Source: Thiococcus pfennigii (GTDB lineage Bacteria > Pseudomonadota > Gammaproteobacteria > Chromatiales > Chromatiaceae). From it: a stretch of DNA of 64,000 bases. Both the position numbers and the translations under genes were made by a program. The notes beneath the pieces were generated by a model. That model saw only the letters and a list, made by a program, of their open reading frames with translations. It made no database searches and had not been told where the DNA came from. Positions 38,513 through 45,955 of this stretch are shown here, piece after piece (within the stretch, counting starts at the first letter, position 1; the number at the start of each line of letters is the position of its first letter). The stretch is from assembly GCF_016583835.1 (NCBI RefSeq), contig NZ_NRRW01000010.1, forward strand, positions 27,686-91,685. The letters are read 5' to 3'.

Positions 38513-41212
38513 ATGACCACGGTGAGTAAGCAGATTCAGAGCGCTGACGAGGCGATCTGTCGGAATATCGAATCGATGGCTGACCAGCGGGCATTGCTCT
38601 CGCAGAACGTTCTCTCACAGATCCGGAACCTAGTCGAAGGAGTAGCGGTCCGTCTCCACACGGGATCACCCGATGCCGAATTTAACTATGCCGCGGTAGA
38701 ACCGGGTCTCGCCTTCGTCAAGAGCCAGGCAAGTTTCAACTTCCTCGGCAAGTTCCACAAACTGATTCAGAAAAGTGCTTCTCACTACACGCTGGATGGG
38801 GACGCTTCCGAGCGTTTGATGCTCAAGTACTATGAGTACCTCCACCGCATCCGCAGCTTGCTTCAAGATAACTGTGGATTCGCAGTGCTGGCGAACCTGG
38901 ATGCCTTCCCGGTTGACCTCGATCCATCGCTGCGGGAGTACCATGAGAAGATCGCCGCTAGGATTGAGGCGGCCCGTTCAACTCCGCCGGACATCGGCAC
39001 CACGGATCGGTACTACATCCATAAAACCCGCCCGTTCTTCGTTGCCAGGCGCATCTACTACGAAGTCACCTTCTACCGCGCCGTCAACAAGGTGAGCAAG
39101 TTCGACCGCATCATCGCCTTTACCGATATCGACATGGCTGACAAGTACTCCGCTATGTTGACGCTCAGGCGGGACTCGATCGATGTGCTCGGCCAGACGA
39201 TGCCGATCACGATCATACGCGAGTGGGAGATCTCGATCCGCCCGTGCGAGTTCAACAATTTCGCGCGCCTGCTGGGCATGTCCATAACCGTTTGGACCAA
39301 TTCGGAGGAGTATCGCTACCTGATGCGCAGGCTGACGGTCAGCTCCGGCAGCCTACTCGACCTGGTTGATATGTCCGACGCCGAGTACGTGACGGTAAAG
39401 GCGGCGGGTTTGGCTGGTGTCGGAAGGCCGCAGATCTACCCCGTGCTGGATGAAGCACGCCGCATCGTCAGTTCAGCCTGTCCGGGCCACAATATCCTTC
39501 GATATCTCATGCTGCGGATGCACAATCAAATTCTAAAGCCTCAGTATTACTGGAAAGGCTGTGACCCTCTTTCTGGCACGAAGCTTCAGTACGGCTGCAT
39601 CCCCTTCGACACCATGCCGTTCTGCACATCGCTGCCGGGGCACAACCCCCGGTATTGGGACCTCGTCGAGAGCCTCGATGTGACCGGGCGGAACCATGAA
39701 TTGCTCGCTCGACGCGTGAAGAACAACGTGGAGCGGCACGGAGTCCTTTACACGCCCGTGGCCGACCTCGCAGAATTCGGGGACGTCAACGACTTGATCC
39801 GCACATACAACAACAAGCTCTACTACAGGCACACCGAGCGTTGGCTCGTGCTCGACAAGGGCCATGTCTTCATACGTGGGTATGAGGACGACACTGTTTC
39901 CATCGTCGAGAGGCTTAAGGAGCACGCAACCTCCGGGATCGCAGGCTATACCCAAGCGGTCGAGCGCTGGCTCGATGAAACATCTCGTGGTATCGACGAC
40001 CCGGCGAAGGAGGCCGCGCTCAAGCAGTTGTTTAGCCAGTCGCGCGTCGCCTTGATCTACGGTGCGGCCGGCACTGGCAAGTCGACAATGGTCGACCACA
40101 TCGCGCAATACTTCAACGACAAAGAGAAGCTCTTCCTCGCGCATACTAACCCAGCGATTGACAATCTCAAACGTAAGGTAACTGCGCAGAATTCACATTT
40201 TCGGACGATCAGCAGCCAGATCTATAGAAGTGCCACCGATCCGGAGTACGACCTCCTCATTATTGACGAGTGCAGTACGGTGAGCAACGCAGACCTGATG
40301 AGGGTGCTGGAGAAGGCCTGCTTCAAGCTGCTCGTACTCGTCGGCGACGTGTACCAGATTGAGTCGATTCAGTTCGGCAACTGGTTCGAAATCATTCGCT
40401 CATTTATCCCGAGCACCTCCGTGTTCGAGCTGACGACGCCCTACAGAACCAAGAACGATTCACTCTTGGGCTTCTGGAATAAGGTTCGAGCCATCGAAGA
40501 CGACATCGCAGAGGATATGGCACGTAACGGGTACTCGACCGTCCTGGACAAGACGTTGTTCGAAACCCACGAACAGGATGAGATCATTCTGTGCCTGAAC
40601 TATGACGGTCTCTATGGAATCAACAACATCAATCGATTTTTGCAGAGCAGCAACCCCGGTGTGGCGACCAGCTGGCGGGTCTCCACGTACAAGATCGGTG
40701 ATCCTGTTCTCTTCAACGAGACTGAACGGTTCCGCCCAGTGATCCACAACAACCTGAAGGGTCGAATCGTCGAGATCGAGCATGATCGCAGCTGGATCCA
40801 GTTCGATATAGAGCTCGACCGACCACTCAGCGAGTTCGACGTCGACGGTGTTGAACTAGAATGGATAGAGGGTTCGACCGTTCGTTTCAAGGTCTACGAC
40901 TACGAAGCAAGCGATGACGACGATGATTCGCTGAACACAACCGTGCCGTTCCAGGTGGCCTATGCCGTCTCGATCCACAAGGCGCAGGGCCTCGAGTACA
41001 ACTCCGTCAAGATCGTGATTACCGACGCTAATGAAGACGACATCACCCATAGCATCTTTTACACAGCAATAACTCGGGCTCGTGAGCATCTGCGGATCTT
41101 CTGGACGCCTGAGACGCAGCAGGGTGTTCTACGGCGCCTCCGCCGCAGCACGAACTCAAAAGACATCGCTCTTCTCGCTAGCCGTCGTGGCCTTACACCG
41201 GTTACTAGATGA
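38513..41212 (+). CDS. Large SF1B (RecD/UvrD-like) helicase, candidate antiphage or mobile-element cargo protein
   Basis: 899 residues. The first 500 form a region I cannot assign: mostly alpha/beta, with Tyr/Phe-rich stretches, no zinc cysteines and no evident nuclease motif. The C-terminal 400 are an SF1 helicase: Walker A GAAGTGKST at 517-525, Walker B LLIIDE with D585/E586, motif III VGDVYQIESIQFG near 611, and a UvrD_C_2-like end with VSIHKAQGLEYNSVKIV and motif VI YTAITRAREHLRIFW near 849. The nearest fold relative is RecD-type or DUF2075-type helicases of defence systems. Codon use is less GC-rich than in the adjacent rec genes. It lies between two identical REP palindromes with no operon partner. 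Confidence 0.75.
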   Translation: MTTVSKQIQSADEAICRNIESMADQRALLSQNVLSQIRNLVEGVAVRLHTGSPDAEFNYAAVEPGLAFVKSQASFNFLGKFHKLIQKSASHYTLDGDASERLMLKYYEYLHRIRSLLQDNCGFAVLANLDAFPVDLDPSLREYHEKIAARIEAARSTPPDIGTTDRYYIHKTRPFFVARRIYYEVTFYRAVNKVSKFDRIIAFTDIDMADKYSAMLTLRRDSIDVLGQTMPITIIREWEISIRPCEFNNFARLLGMSITVWTNSEEYRYLMRRLTVSSGSLLDLVDMSDAEYVTVKAAGLAGVGRPQIYPVLDEARRIVSSACPGHNILRYLMLRMHNQILKPQYYWKGCDPLSGTKLQYGCIPFDTMPFCTSLPGHNPRYWDLVESLDVTGRNHELLARRVKNNVERHGVLYTPVADLAEFGDVNDLIRTYNNKLYYRHTERWLVLDKGHVFIRGYEDDTVSIVERLKEHATSGIAGYTQAVERWLDETSRGIDDPAKEAALKQLFSQSRVALIYGAAGTGKSTMVDHIAQYFNDKEKLFLAHTNPAIDNLKRKVTAQNSHFRTISSQIYRSATDPEYDLLIIDECSTVSNADLMRVLEKACFKLLVLVGDVYQIESIQFGNWFEIIRSFIPSTSVFELTTPYRTKNDSLLGFWNKVRAIEDDIAEDMARNGYSTVLDKTLFETHEQDEIILCLNYDGLYGINNINRFLQSSNPGVATSWRVSTYKIGDPVLFNETERFRPVIHNNLKGRIVEIEHDRSWIQFDIELDRPLSEFDVDGVELEWIEGSTVRFKVYDYEASDDDDDSLNTTVPFQVAYAVSIHKAQGLEYNSVKIVITDANEDDITHSIFYTAITRAREHLRIFWTPETQQGVLRRLRRSTNSKDIALLASRRGLTPVTR

Positions 41213-41299
41213 GTTACAAGGTCAAAGATCGTGCAAAGATCGGGGTCAAAGGAGAAAACGGGGTCTACCATCGATCGCTGCGCGCCATGGAGAGCGGGT

Positions 41300-41358
41300 A
41301 CGGGGTCAAGTCTTGCAATCACGCAATGGGCGATTGCAAGACTTGACCCCGCTTTCGG
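41300..41358. repeat. REP palindrome P2
   Basis: Same palindrome as P1: arms at 41302-41320 and 41332-41350, loop ACGCAATGGGC with a single base changed. The sequence between the helicase stop and P2 (41213-41299) holds REP-associated fragments such as CGGGGTCAAAGGAG. P2 abuts the second toxin fragment. Confidence 0.95.
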
Positions 41359-41361
41359 GTG

Positions 41362-41601
41362 TATTACGAGTCGAAACGCGCCGGGCTTGGGGCGACCTTT
41401 TTTACAGAGTTCGAACGAGAGATTGAAAGGATCTGCGAGGCGCCGCATCGAAATCCCGTTGAAAAGCCACCTGACGTCAGGCGCCTGCGAATGAAAAGAT
41501 TTCCATTCACGGTTTTGTACCGAGAGCACGCAGGTTCCGTTCAGGTATTGGCAATGGCACACCATCGGCGGCGGCCTCAGTATTGGCTTGGACGGTTCTA
41601 G
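41362..41601 (+). pseudogene. ParE/RelE-type toxin, 3' part
   Basis: The fragment repeats the toxin core (YYESKRAGLGATFFTEFEREIE...) with the correct six-T run, then continues past the end of the left copy into a normal ParE C-terminus: VLYREHAGSVQVLAMAHHRRRPQYW. It has no N-terminal part; a GTG at 41359 could in principle open the frame but would omit the first helix. Joined to the left fragment, it rebuilds a complete toxin of about 95 residues. Confidence 0.85.
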
Positions 41602-41666
41602 GGAGCGGATTAGGCCAGCAGCCGTTTATTCGTTGGGCTAGAAAACATTAATCGAGTTCAGCCCGC

Positions 41667-43124
41667 ATGTCGTTAATCGAGTACGAAGAATTTGATGTTG
41701 TTGGTAAATGGTGGGTTCCAGGGAGAAATCAGCCGTCTCATCCTGGTAGGTTGGTCGTGTCTCAAAACGACGACCCTGCACTAGAGTTGCTTGACGATCT
41801 TGGCTTCCTAACCAAGCCAGCCGATGGCACTTACACTGACAGAAGTTTCCACGAATTCTTCCCTATTGTCTGTGGGCTCACCCAATTAGGCCCCGCAACG
41901 CTCATTAATTATCAACAGGGTCAGGCTGATTTCTTGGTTTTCGATATATTGCTAGAGGCTGAGGAAGATGCCCTATTTAACAAAATTCGACTAGAGATAA
42001 AACACCTTCCAGAGTGGATCGGGCAGCCCATATTGCATAGAACATTAACGTTCTGGAAAGATGGCGAAGGTGAACCCATTGGGAATGAACTGGTTTATAA
42101 ATACAGAACGCTACCTGATGAAAATTTTCAGTCTGTTGATTTAGATTTCAAATTGTTCTTCGGGTTAAGCGCTAATGGAAGCGAATATAGCTCGGTAACA
42201 TTAACCCCCAAGGTGTATCTCGATGTCTCTAGCGATGCACCTAGAACGCTACAAGATTGGTGGCTGGAAGTTATTCGTCCTTTAAGAGATCTATTTTCTC
42301 TAGCAGTTGACCAACCCACTGAAGTAGTAAGATTTAGCGTATTTATCAAAAAGGATGAGAGAGACAAGGAGTGTAGAGTTTATTTTAAAAGAAGGAAAGT
42401 GAAGTTAACCAACAAGGACTTAGCAACTCATGACATGCTATTTAGCAGGCGCGATCTTTTAAATGGGCTTGGAGGATTAATGGACAGTTGGTTTGGAATC
42501 ATAAAAGATTTACCAATGTTTGCCAATTTATATTCATCAGTAACAAGAGATGAAGACCAGTACCTAGAGCAGAAGTTTTTAAGTCTTGCGCAAGCCATTG
42601 AGGTATATCACAGATATCGATTTGAGAGAAAAATTGCACCACCGCCAGGCTGGACAGAAAGAAGTGAAAGAATTGTAAAGGTTGCGCTGGACAGTGATAA
42701 GTCATGGCTGAAAAAAAGATTGAAGTGGTCTTCGGAACCACGTCTGCGGGATCAACTTTTACATATACTAAAAGCCTTAAGGCCTGCGACGAATTTGCTT
42801 GTTGTAGACATTAATGGATTTTCAGAGAAAGTAAAGAAAACCAGGCATTATTATACGCATTGGGATAGTAGGCGAGAAAAAGACGCAGTAACTTACCCGG
42901 AAATTTATTTTGTAACCAATACGCTTAGATATCTAGTGGCAGGATGTCTATTGCTGGAACTTGGCTTCGATCCTTATAGAATATCTGAGTTATTCAAAAG
43001 GAATCACCGCATACACAACTTTATACACAATGCGGATAATCCGATAAGCAATCACCAAGGTAAAACTACGAAGTCTACTTTCTATTCTATACAGGTTCAA
43101 AATAGCGCGAAAACAAACAATTAG
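41667..43124 (+). CDS. apeA: ApeA-like HEPN abortive-infection protein
   Basis: 485 residues, strikingly AT-rich against the rest of the window. The N-terminal half (about 1-270) is beta-rich (EYEEFDVVGKWWVPG, LEIKHLPEWIG) and resembles the ApeA N-terminal domain as remembered. The C-terminal half is helical with FLSLAQAIEVYHRYRFE and the HEPN ribonuclease motif R-x4-H at R393/H398 (RHYYTH), followed by an all-helical end with RISELFKRNHRIHNFI. ApeA-type proteins are single-gene antiphage systems thought to act as HEPN RNases. The ATG at 41667 follows a weak purine stretch. There is no partner gene. The low GC content and location between REP repeats indicate recent transfer. Confidence 0.75.
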   Translation: MSLIEYEEFDVVGKWWVPGRNQPSHPGRLVVSQNDDPALELLDDLGFLTKPADGTYTDRSFHEFFPIVCGLTQLGPATLINYQQGQADFLVFDILLEAEEDALFNKIRLEIKHLPEWIGQPILHRTLTFWKDGEGEPIGNELVYKYRTLPDENFQSVDLDFKLFFGLSANGSEYSSVTLTPKVYLDVSSDAPRTLQDWWLEVIRPLRDLFSLAVDQPTEVVRFSVFIKKDERDKECRVYFKRRKVKLTNKDLATHDMLFSRRDLLNGLGGLMDSWFGIIKDLPMFANLYSSVTRDEDQYLEQKFLSLAQAIEVYHRYRFERKIAPPPGWTERSERIVKVALDSDKSWLKKRLKWSSEPRLRDQLLHILKALRPATNLLVVDINGFSEKVKKTRHYYTHWDSRREKDAVTYPEIYFVTNTLRYLVAGCLLLELGFDPYRISELFKRNHRIHNFIHNADNPISNHQGKTTKSTFYSIQVQNSAKTNN

Positions 43125-43287
43125 CAGAAAGTTGCCCAGCGTAGTGTCACAAGGCCAAGGTCACCCCGTCAAGCCTCGGCGCAAGGCCGGTGTCAGGTCT
43201 TGTCTTTTGCATACGGGCTTGGATTTACGGTGGCAGTTTACTAAAGCAATGAAATATGGCGGTCTCTCGGCATGGCACGCCTACCTC

Positions 43288-43362
43288 GGAAGCTCTGGGG
43301 TCACGGAAGCTCTGCGGAAGCTCTGGGGTCACGGAAGCTCTGGGGTCAGGTCTTGCAATCCA
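43288..43362. repeat. Tandem GGAAGCTCTGGGGTCAC repeats leading into a REP half-site
   Basis: Units start at 43288, 43305 (shortened), 43316 and 43333. The last one runs into GGGGTCAGGTCTTGCAATC (43342-43360), a variant half of the REP palindrome without its second arm. This array precedes the RAYT remnant by 25 nt. Confidence 0.85.
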
Positions 43363-43386
43363 GCACCGCCCGACTAAACTTAGCCC

Positions 43387-43482
43387 ATGGCCAGACCCCT
43401 TCGTATAGAGCCGCCCGGCGGGCTCTAACACGTTACCTCGCGCGGCGATCGGCGTGAGGCCATCTATCGAGGGGAGGAGTCT
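43387..43482 (+). pseudogene. Eroded start of a RAYT transposase, remnant 2
   Basis: From an ATG at 43387 the codons read MARPLRIEPPGGL-stop-HVTSRGDRREAIYRGEE. Apart from a TAA at 43426-43428 (in place of the tyrosine codon in the family's LYHVTSRG), this is the typical RAYT N-terminus. Homology ends by about 43482, so the catalytic HUH motif and Tyr are absent. A REP half-site lies just upstream and palindrome P3 just downstream, the usual RAYT setting. Confidence 0.75.
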
Positions 43483-43509
43483 GGTCTTCCCTTTTGACTT
43501 ACTCTCGGC

Positions 43510-43640
43510 GGGTACGGCGGGTACGGGGTCACGCGGGGTACGGGGTCAAGTCTTGCAATCGCGCATTGCGTGATTGCAAGACTTGACCCCGCTTTCCGCG
43601 CTTTCCGTGACCCCGCTTTCCGCGCTTTCCGTGACCCCGC
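43510..43640. repeat. REP palindrome P3 with flanking short repeats
   Basis: The same 19-bp arms as P1 and P2 lie at 43542-43560 and 43572-43590 with loop GCGCATTGCGT. Left of it are repeated (C)GGGTACGGGGTCA units, and right of it three CCCCGCTTTC(CG) units spaced by CGCTTTCCGTGA, so the whole block is itself an imperfect larger palindrome. Confidence 0.92.
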
Positions 43641-43690
43641 TTTCGCGCATTGCAGGGCCTGACAGTTGCCACGTCTGGGCTGAAGCTCGC

Positions 43691-44011
43691 TCACGCGAGC
43701 TGGAGCTCCCGATAGTCGCCGGCGGACATGGTATCGACGGCCTGCGCAACGGCCGTCGCTTGTTGCCGGAGGCGCGGCTAGCTCGTCGTGGACAGCACGA
43801 GGATGGCCAGATCACGACCGGCAAGCACCTGCTGGTGCTTCAGGTTGCAGTCCGTTGTGATCAACAGATCGAAGCCGCTCGCCTCCGCCCGGTCCAGCAA
43901 CTCACGATCAGTGAGGGTTGCGCACGTCAGTTCCGAGGCGGTCGTGATTCGGTGATCGCCCAGGTGACGACGGAGTGGCGCGGGCACGCCTTGATCGAAC
44001 AGAATCTGCAC
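43691..44011 (-). pseudogene. DUF5615 (PIN-like) toxin truncated by a nonsense codon
   Basis: From a GTG at 44011 the protein reads VQILFDQGVPAPLRRHLGDHRITTASELT...FDLLITTDCNLKHQQ...AILVLSTTS, the DUF5615 PIN-like fold with its acidic residues. A TAG at 43778-43780 stops it at 77 residues. The same frame continues for 28 codons (PRLRQQATAVAQAVDTM...) to a natural TGA at 43691. Family members continue STTSWPRI, so the TAG probably replaced a TGG. The truncated form loses the last helices and may be inactive. It follows the DUF433 antitoxin by 16 nt. Confidence 0.8.
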
Positions 44012-44027
44012 ACTCAGGGCAGAATGG

Positions 44028-44246
44028 CTAGGCTGCTTCCAGGGAACGCGCTGCGTGCTCAAGCACGGCGCGTGCCTGTTCCAGCGTTACGTCCGGAAAC
44101 CATTCGACGAACTCGCTGACCTGAGCGCCGTCTTCCAAGTTCTCGAACAGAGCGGCCACGGGTACGCGGGTACCGCGGAATACCCAGGCGCCGCTGAGCC
44201 TCGCGGCATTGCGCTCTACGGCTGTACATGTGCTCCAGTCGATCAT
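44028..44246 (-). CDS. DUF433 antitoxin
   Basis: 72 residues: DWSTCTAVERNAARLSGAWVFRGTRVPVAALFENLEDGAQVSEFVEWFPDVTLEQARAVLEHAARSL. The phrase GTRVPVAALFENL and the following winged-helix region define DUF433, the antitoxin usually encoded before a DUF5615 PIN-like toxin. It appears intact. Because the toxin gene downstream carries a premature stop, the antitoxin may be maintained only for autoregulation or by recent loss of the toxin. Confidence 0.85.
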   Translation of the reverse strand: MIDWSTCTAVERNAARLSGAWVFRGTRVPVAALFENLEDGAQVSEFVEWFPDVTLEQARAVLEHAARSLEAA

Positions 44247-44501
44247 GCCTGGATCCTAGCTTCGATTCGGCCGTGAAGCAATGCCGCAGGACGCGGGGTC
44301 ACGCCTTGTCGCAGGGTCTTGGGGTCTTGCATTGACGCATCCCGGAGGCGCAGGGCGTGAGGGTCTCGCAGTGACATATCCGGAAGGCGCCGTGCGGCCG
44401 TTGGGGAATGCACGTTGGAGGCAGAGCAGTCGACGCGCGGGCTCACCTACTCGGGGGTGGCGTGCCCGACGAGGTCCAGCGCTGCTCCAGTGTTAGCGCC
44501 A

Positions 44502-44606
44502 GGGCTGTAGGGCGGTGAAGCGCAGCGCGTCCCGCCATCCGCGATCAGCTATCCCGCTGCTCATGGACGGGCCTGTCGCGTTCCGCGCGACGATCCGGAG
44601 GGGCGG
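44502..44606. repeat. 105-bp dispersed repeat, right copy flanking the island
   Basis: Same family and orientation as 37635-37740: GTAGGGCGGTGAAGCGCAGC, CGTCCCGCC, GCGATCAG, GACGGGCCTGTC and CGACGATCCG. It is in the 526-nt gap between the DUF433 gene and the UPF0260 gene; otherwise I see only short imperfect repeats (CCGGAGGCGC-like) at 44281-44450. Confidence 0.75.
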
Positions 44607-44772
44607 GCTGGTGCGGTAGAGAAGGGGGGCGGCTAATGGGTGACCCCGCGCGCCCGCCCTACTGCCCCGCTCGCAGCGCGTGAAACCCGAGCGCGGCTTC
44701 TGCTAGAGTCGGCGCTCCGTCGCTCCCTCTTGGGATCGCACACCGATAAGACCGCACAGGGCCGCAACGACC

Positions 44773-45216
44773 GTGACCAAGCATGACGAGCGATTCTGGG
44801 AGATTGTCGCGCTGGCCGAGATGTCGGTGGAGCAGTGGGAGTCCCTTTGCGATCGGTGTGCCAAATGCTGTCTGGAGAAGCTCCAGGACGAGGACACAGG
44901 TCAGATCCACTACACGAATGTTGCCTGCGCGTTACTCGATCTCCACAGCGGGCAGTGCCGGGATTACTGCAATCGCTCCGACGCGATGCCGGACTGCATC
45001 ACCCTGACCGTCGAGACTTTGCGCGATTCCCGTTGGCTACCCGAGACCTGCGCTTACCGCCTGCTCGCTGAGGGCAAGCCGTTGCCCGGGTGGCATCCCT
45101 TGATCACAGGCGAGGAGGGCAGCGTCGCTGCCGCCGGTCAGAGCATCGCCGGCCGGGCGATCCCGGCGACGGCCGCCGAAGAGCTCGCGTGGCACCTGGT
45201 CGACTGGGTGCGCTGA
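44773..45216 (+). CDS. UPF0260 (YcgN-like) cysteine-cluster protein
   Basis: 147 residues. The cysteine-rich N-terminal half has CDRCAKCCLEK, a later Cys in NVACALLD, and CRDYCNRSDAMPDC, the defining cluster of the zinc/iron-chelating domain. The C-terminus WLPETCAYRLLAEGKPLPGWHPLITG is the other family signature. The GTG at 44773 gives the usual opening. It marks the return to core genes after the island. The precise role of YcgN-like proteins is unknown; metal binding is predicted. Confidence 0.93.
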   Translation: MTKHDERFWEIVALAEMSVEQWESLCDRCAKCCLEKLQDEDTGQIHYTNVACALLDLHSGQCRDYCNRSDAMPDCITLTVETLRDSRWLPETCAYRLLAEGKPLPGWHPLITGEEGSVAAAGQSIAGRAIPATAAEELAWHLVDWVR

Positions 45217-45385
45217 GGCGCTCCGGCCGTTGGATGACGGCTCGCCAGGCCAGGGTCGGGGTCGGCAGCCAGGGCTTTCCCGGTCTCCGCCGGGCGACCG
45301 GCGGCGCGCCAAGGTGGTCTTGTAACGCATCGCTTCGACATCAGATGCGAGAGGGGTATCGGAACTCGCTCTCGGAGGGTCCGCG

Positions 45386-45955
45386 ATGCGGATTGTCGCC
45401 AATCTTGTCGCCTTTCAACTCGGCTGGTTCGCCTGTGTGCTCGGTGGCGCGCATGGGCTGCCCTGGTTCGGCGTTGCGCTCGCCGCCGTCATCGTCGGGT
45501 CGCACCTGTGGTTCGCCGCGCAGCCGGCGGTCGAGGCCAAGCTGCTGTTCGCGGTGGCCGGCATCGGCAGCCTTTGGGACGGGCTGTTGGTCGGAACGGG
45601 CCTGCTCGCGTATCCGTCCGGCATGCTGGCGGCCTGGTTGCCGCCGGTCTGGATGATGGCCCTCTGGCTCCTCTTCGCGATGACGCTCAATGTCGCGCTC
45701 CGCTGGCTGCGCGGGCGCTGGTTGGTGGCGGCATCGCTCGGGGCGTTCGGCGGCCCGCTGGCCTTCTACACGGGCGCGCAGCTCGGTGGCGTCACCTTTG
45801 CTGAGCCCACGTTGGCGCTGGCGGTCATCGGTGCCGGCTGGCTCCTGCTGACGCCGTTGTTCGTCTGGCTCGCGGCGCGCCTCGACGGCCAGGCGCCGGT
45901 CCAAGATGCCCCGGTCACACCGATTCGGTCGCCGGAGGTGAAGCGCCATGTTTGA
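45386..45955 (+). CDS. DUF2878 membrane protein
   Basis: 189 residues with five or six predicted membrane helices. The opening NLVAFQLGWFACVLGGAHG and the central SLWDGLLVGTGLLAYP are typical of DUF2878 proteins. The family is usually encoded in clusters with cyclopropane-fatty-acid synthase-like and DUF1295 proteins, which suggests lipid-related work, but no activity is known. The stop overlaps the DUF1295 ATG by 8 nt, so the two are co-translated. Confidence 0.8.
   Translation: MRIVANLVAFQLGWFACVLGGAHGLPWFGVALAAVIVGSHLWFAAQPAVEAKLLFAVAGIGSLWDGLLVGTGLLAYPSGMLAAWLPPVWMMALWLLFAMTLNVALRWLRGRWLVAASLGAFGGPLAFYTGAQLGGVTFAEPTLALAVIGAGWLLLTPLFVWLAARLDGQAPVQDAPVTPIRSPEVKRHV

Larger units (their letters stand above)
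38423..41361 (+). mobile_element. Putative REP-bounded insertion carrying an SF1 helicase gene
   Basis: The segment splits a ParE-like toxin gene. It is flanked by 173/174-bp direct copies of the toxin core (38249-38422 and 41362-41534). Its own two ends are 59-bp sequences, identical but for one base, each a 19-bp-armed palindrome preceded by GTAC and followed by CGCTTTC. The only gene inside is the 899-aa helicase. No transposase is encoded inside. The mode of insertion is unknown; RAYT-driven mobilisation of REP-flanked DNA is one possibility, tandem duplication plus REP insertion another. Confidence 0.55.

Noticed and set aside
38274..38513. Separate small gene beginning MGRPFFAEFEREIE
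   Set aside because: It is the frameshifted continuation of the toxin core followed by translated REP palindrome; it has no start region of its own.
43778..44062. DUF5615 toxin starting at an upstream ATG (MSTQRVPWKQ)
   Set aside because: Those residues overlap the antitoxin gene out of frame and match nothing; the conserved fold begins at the GTG at 44011.
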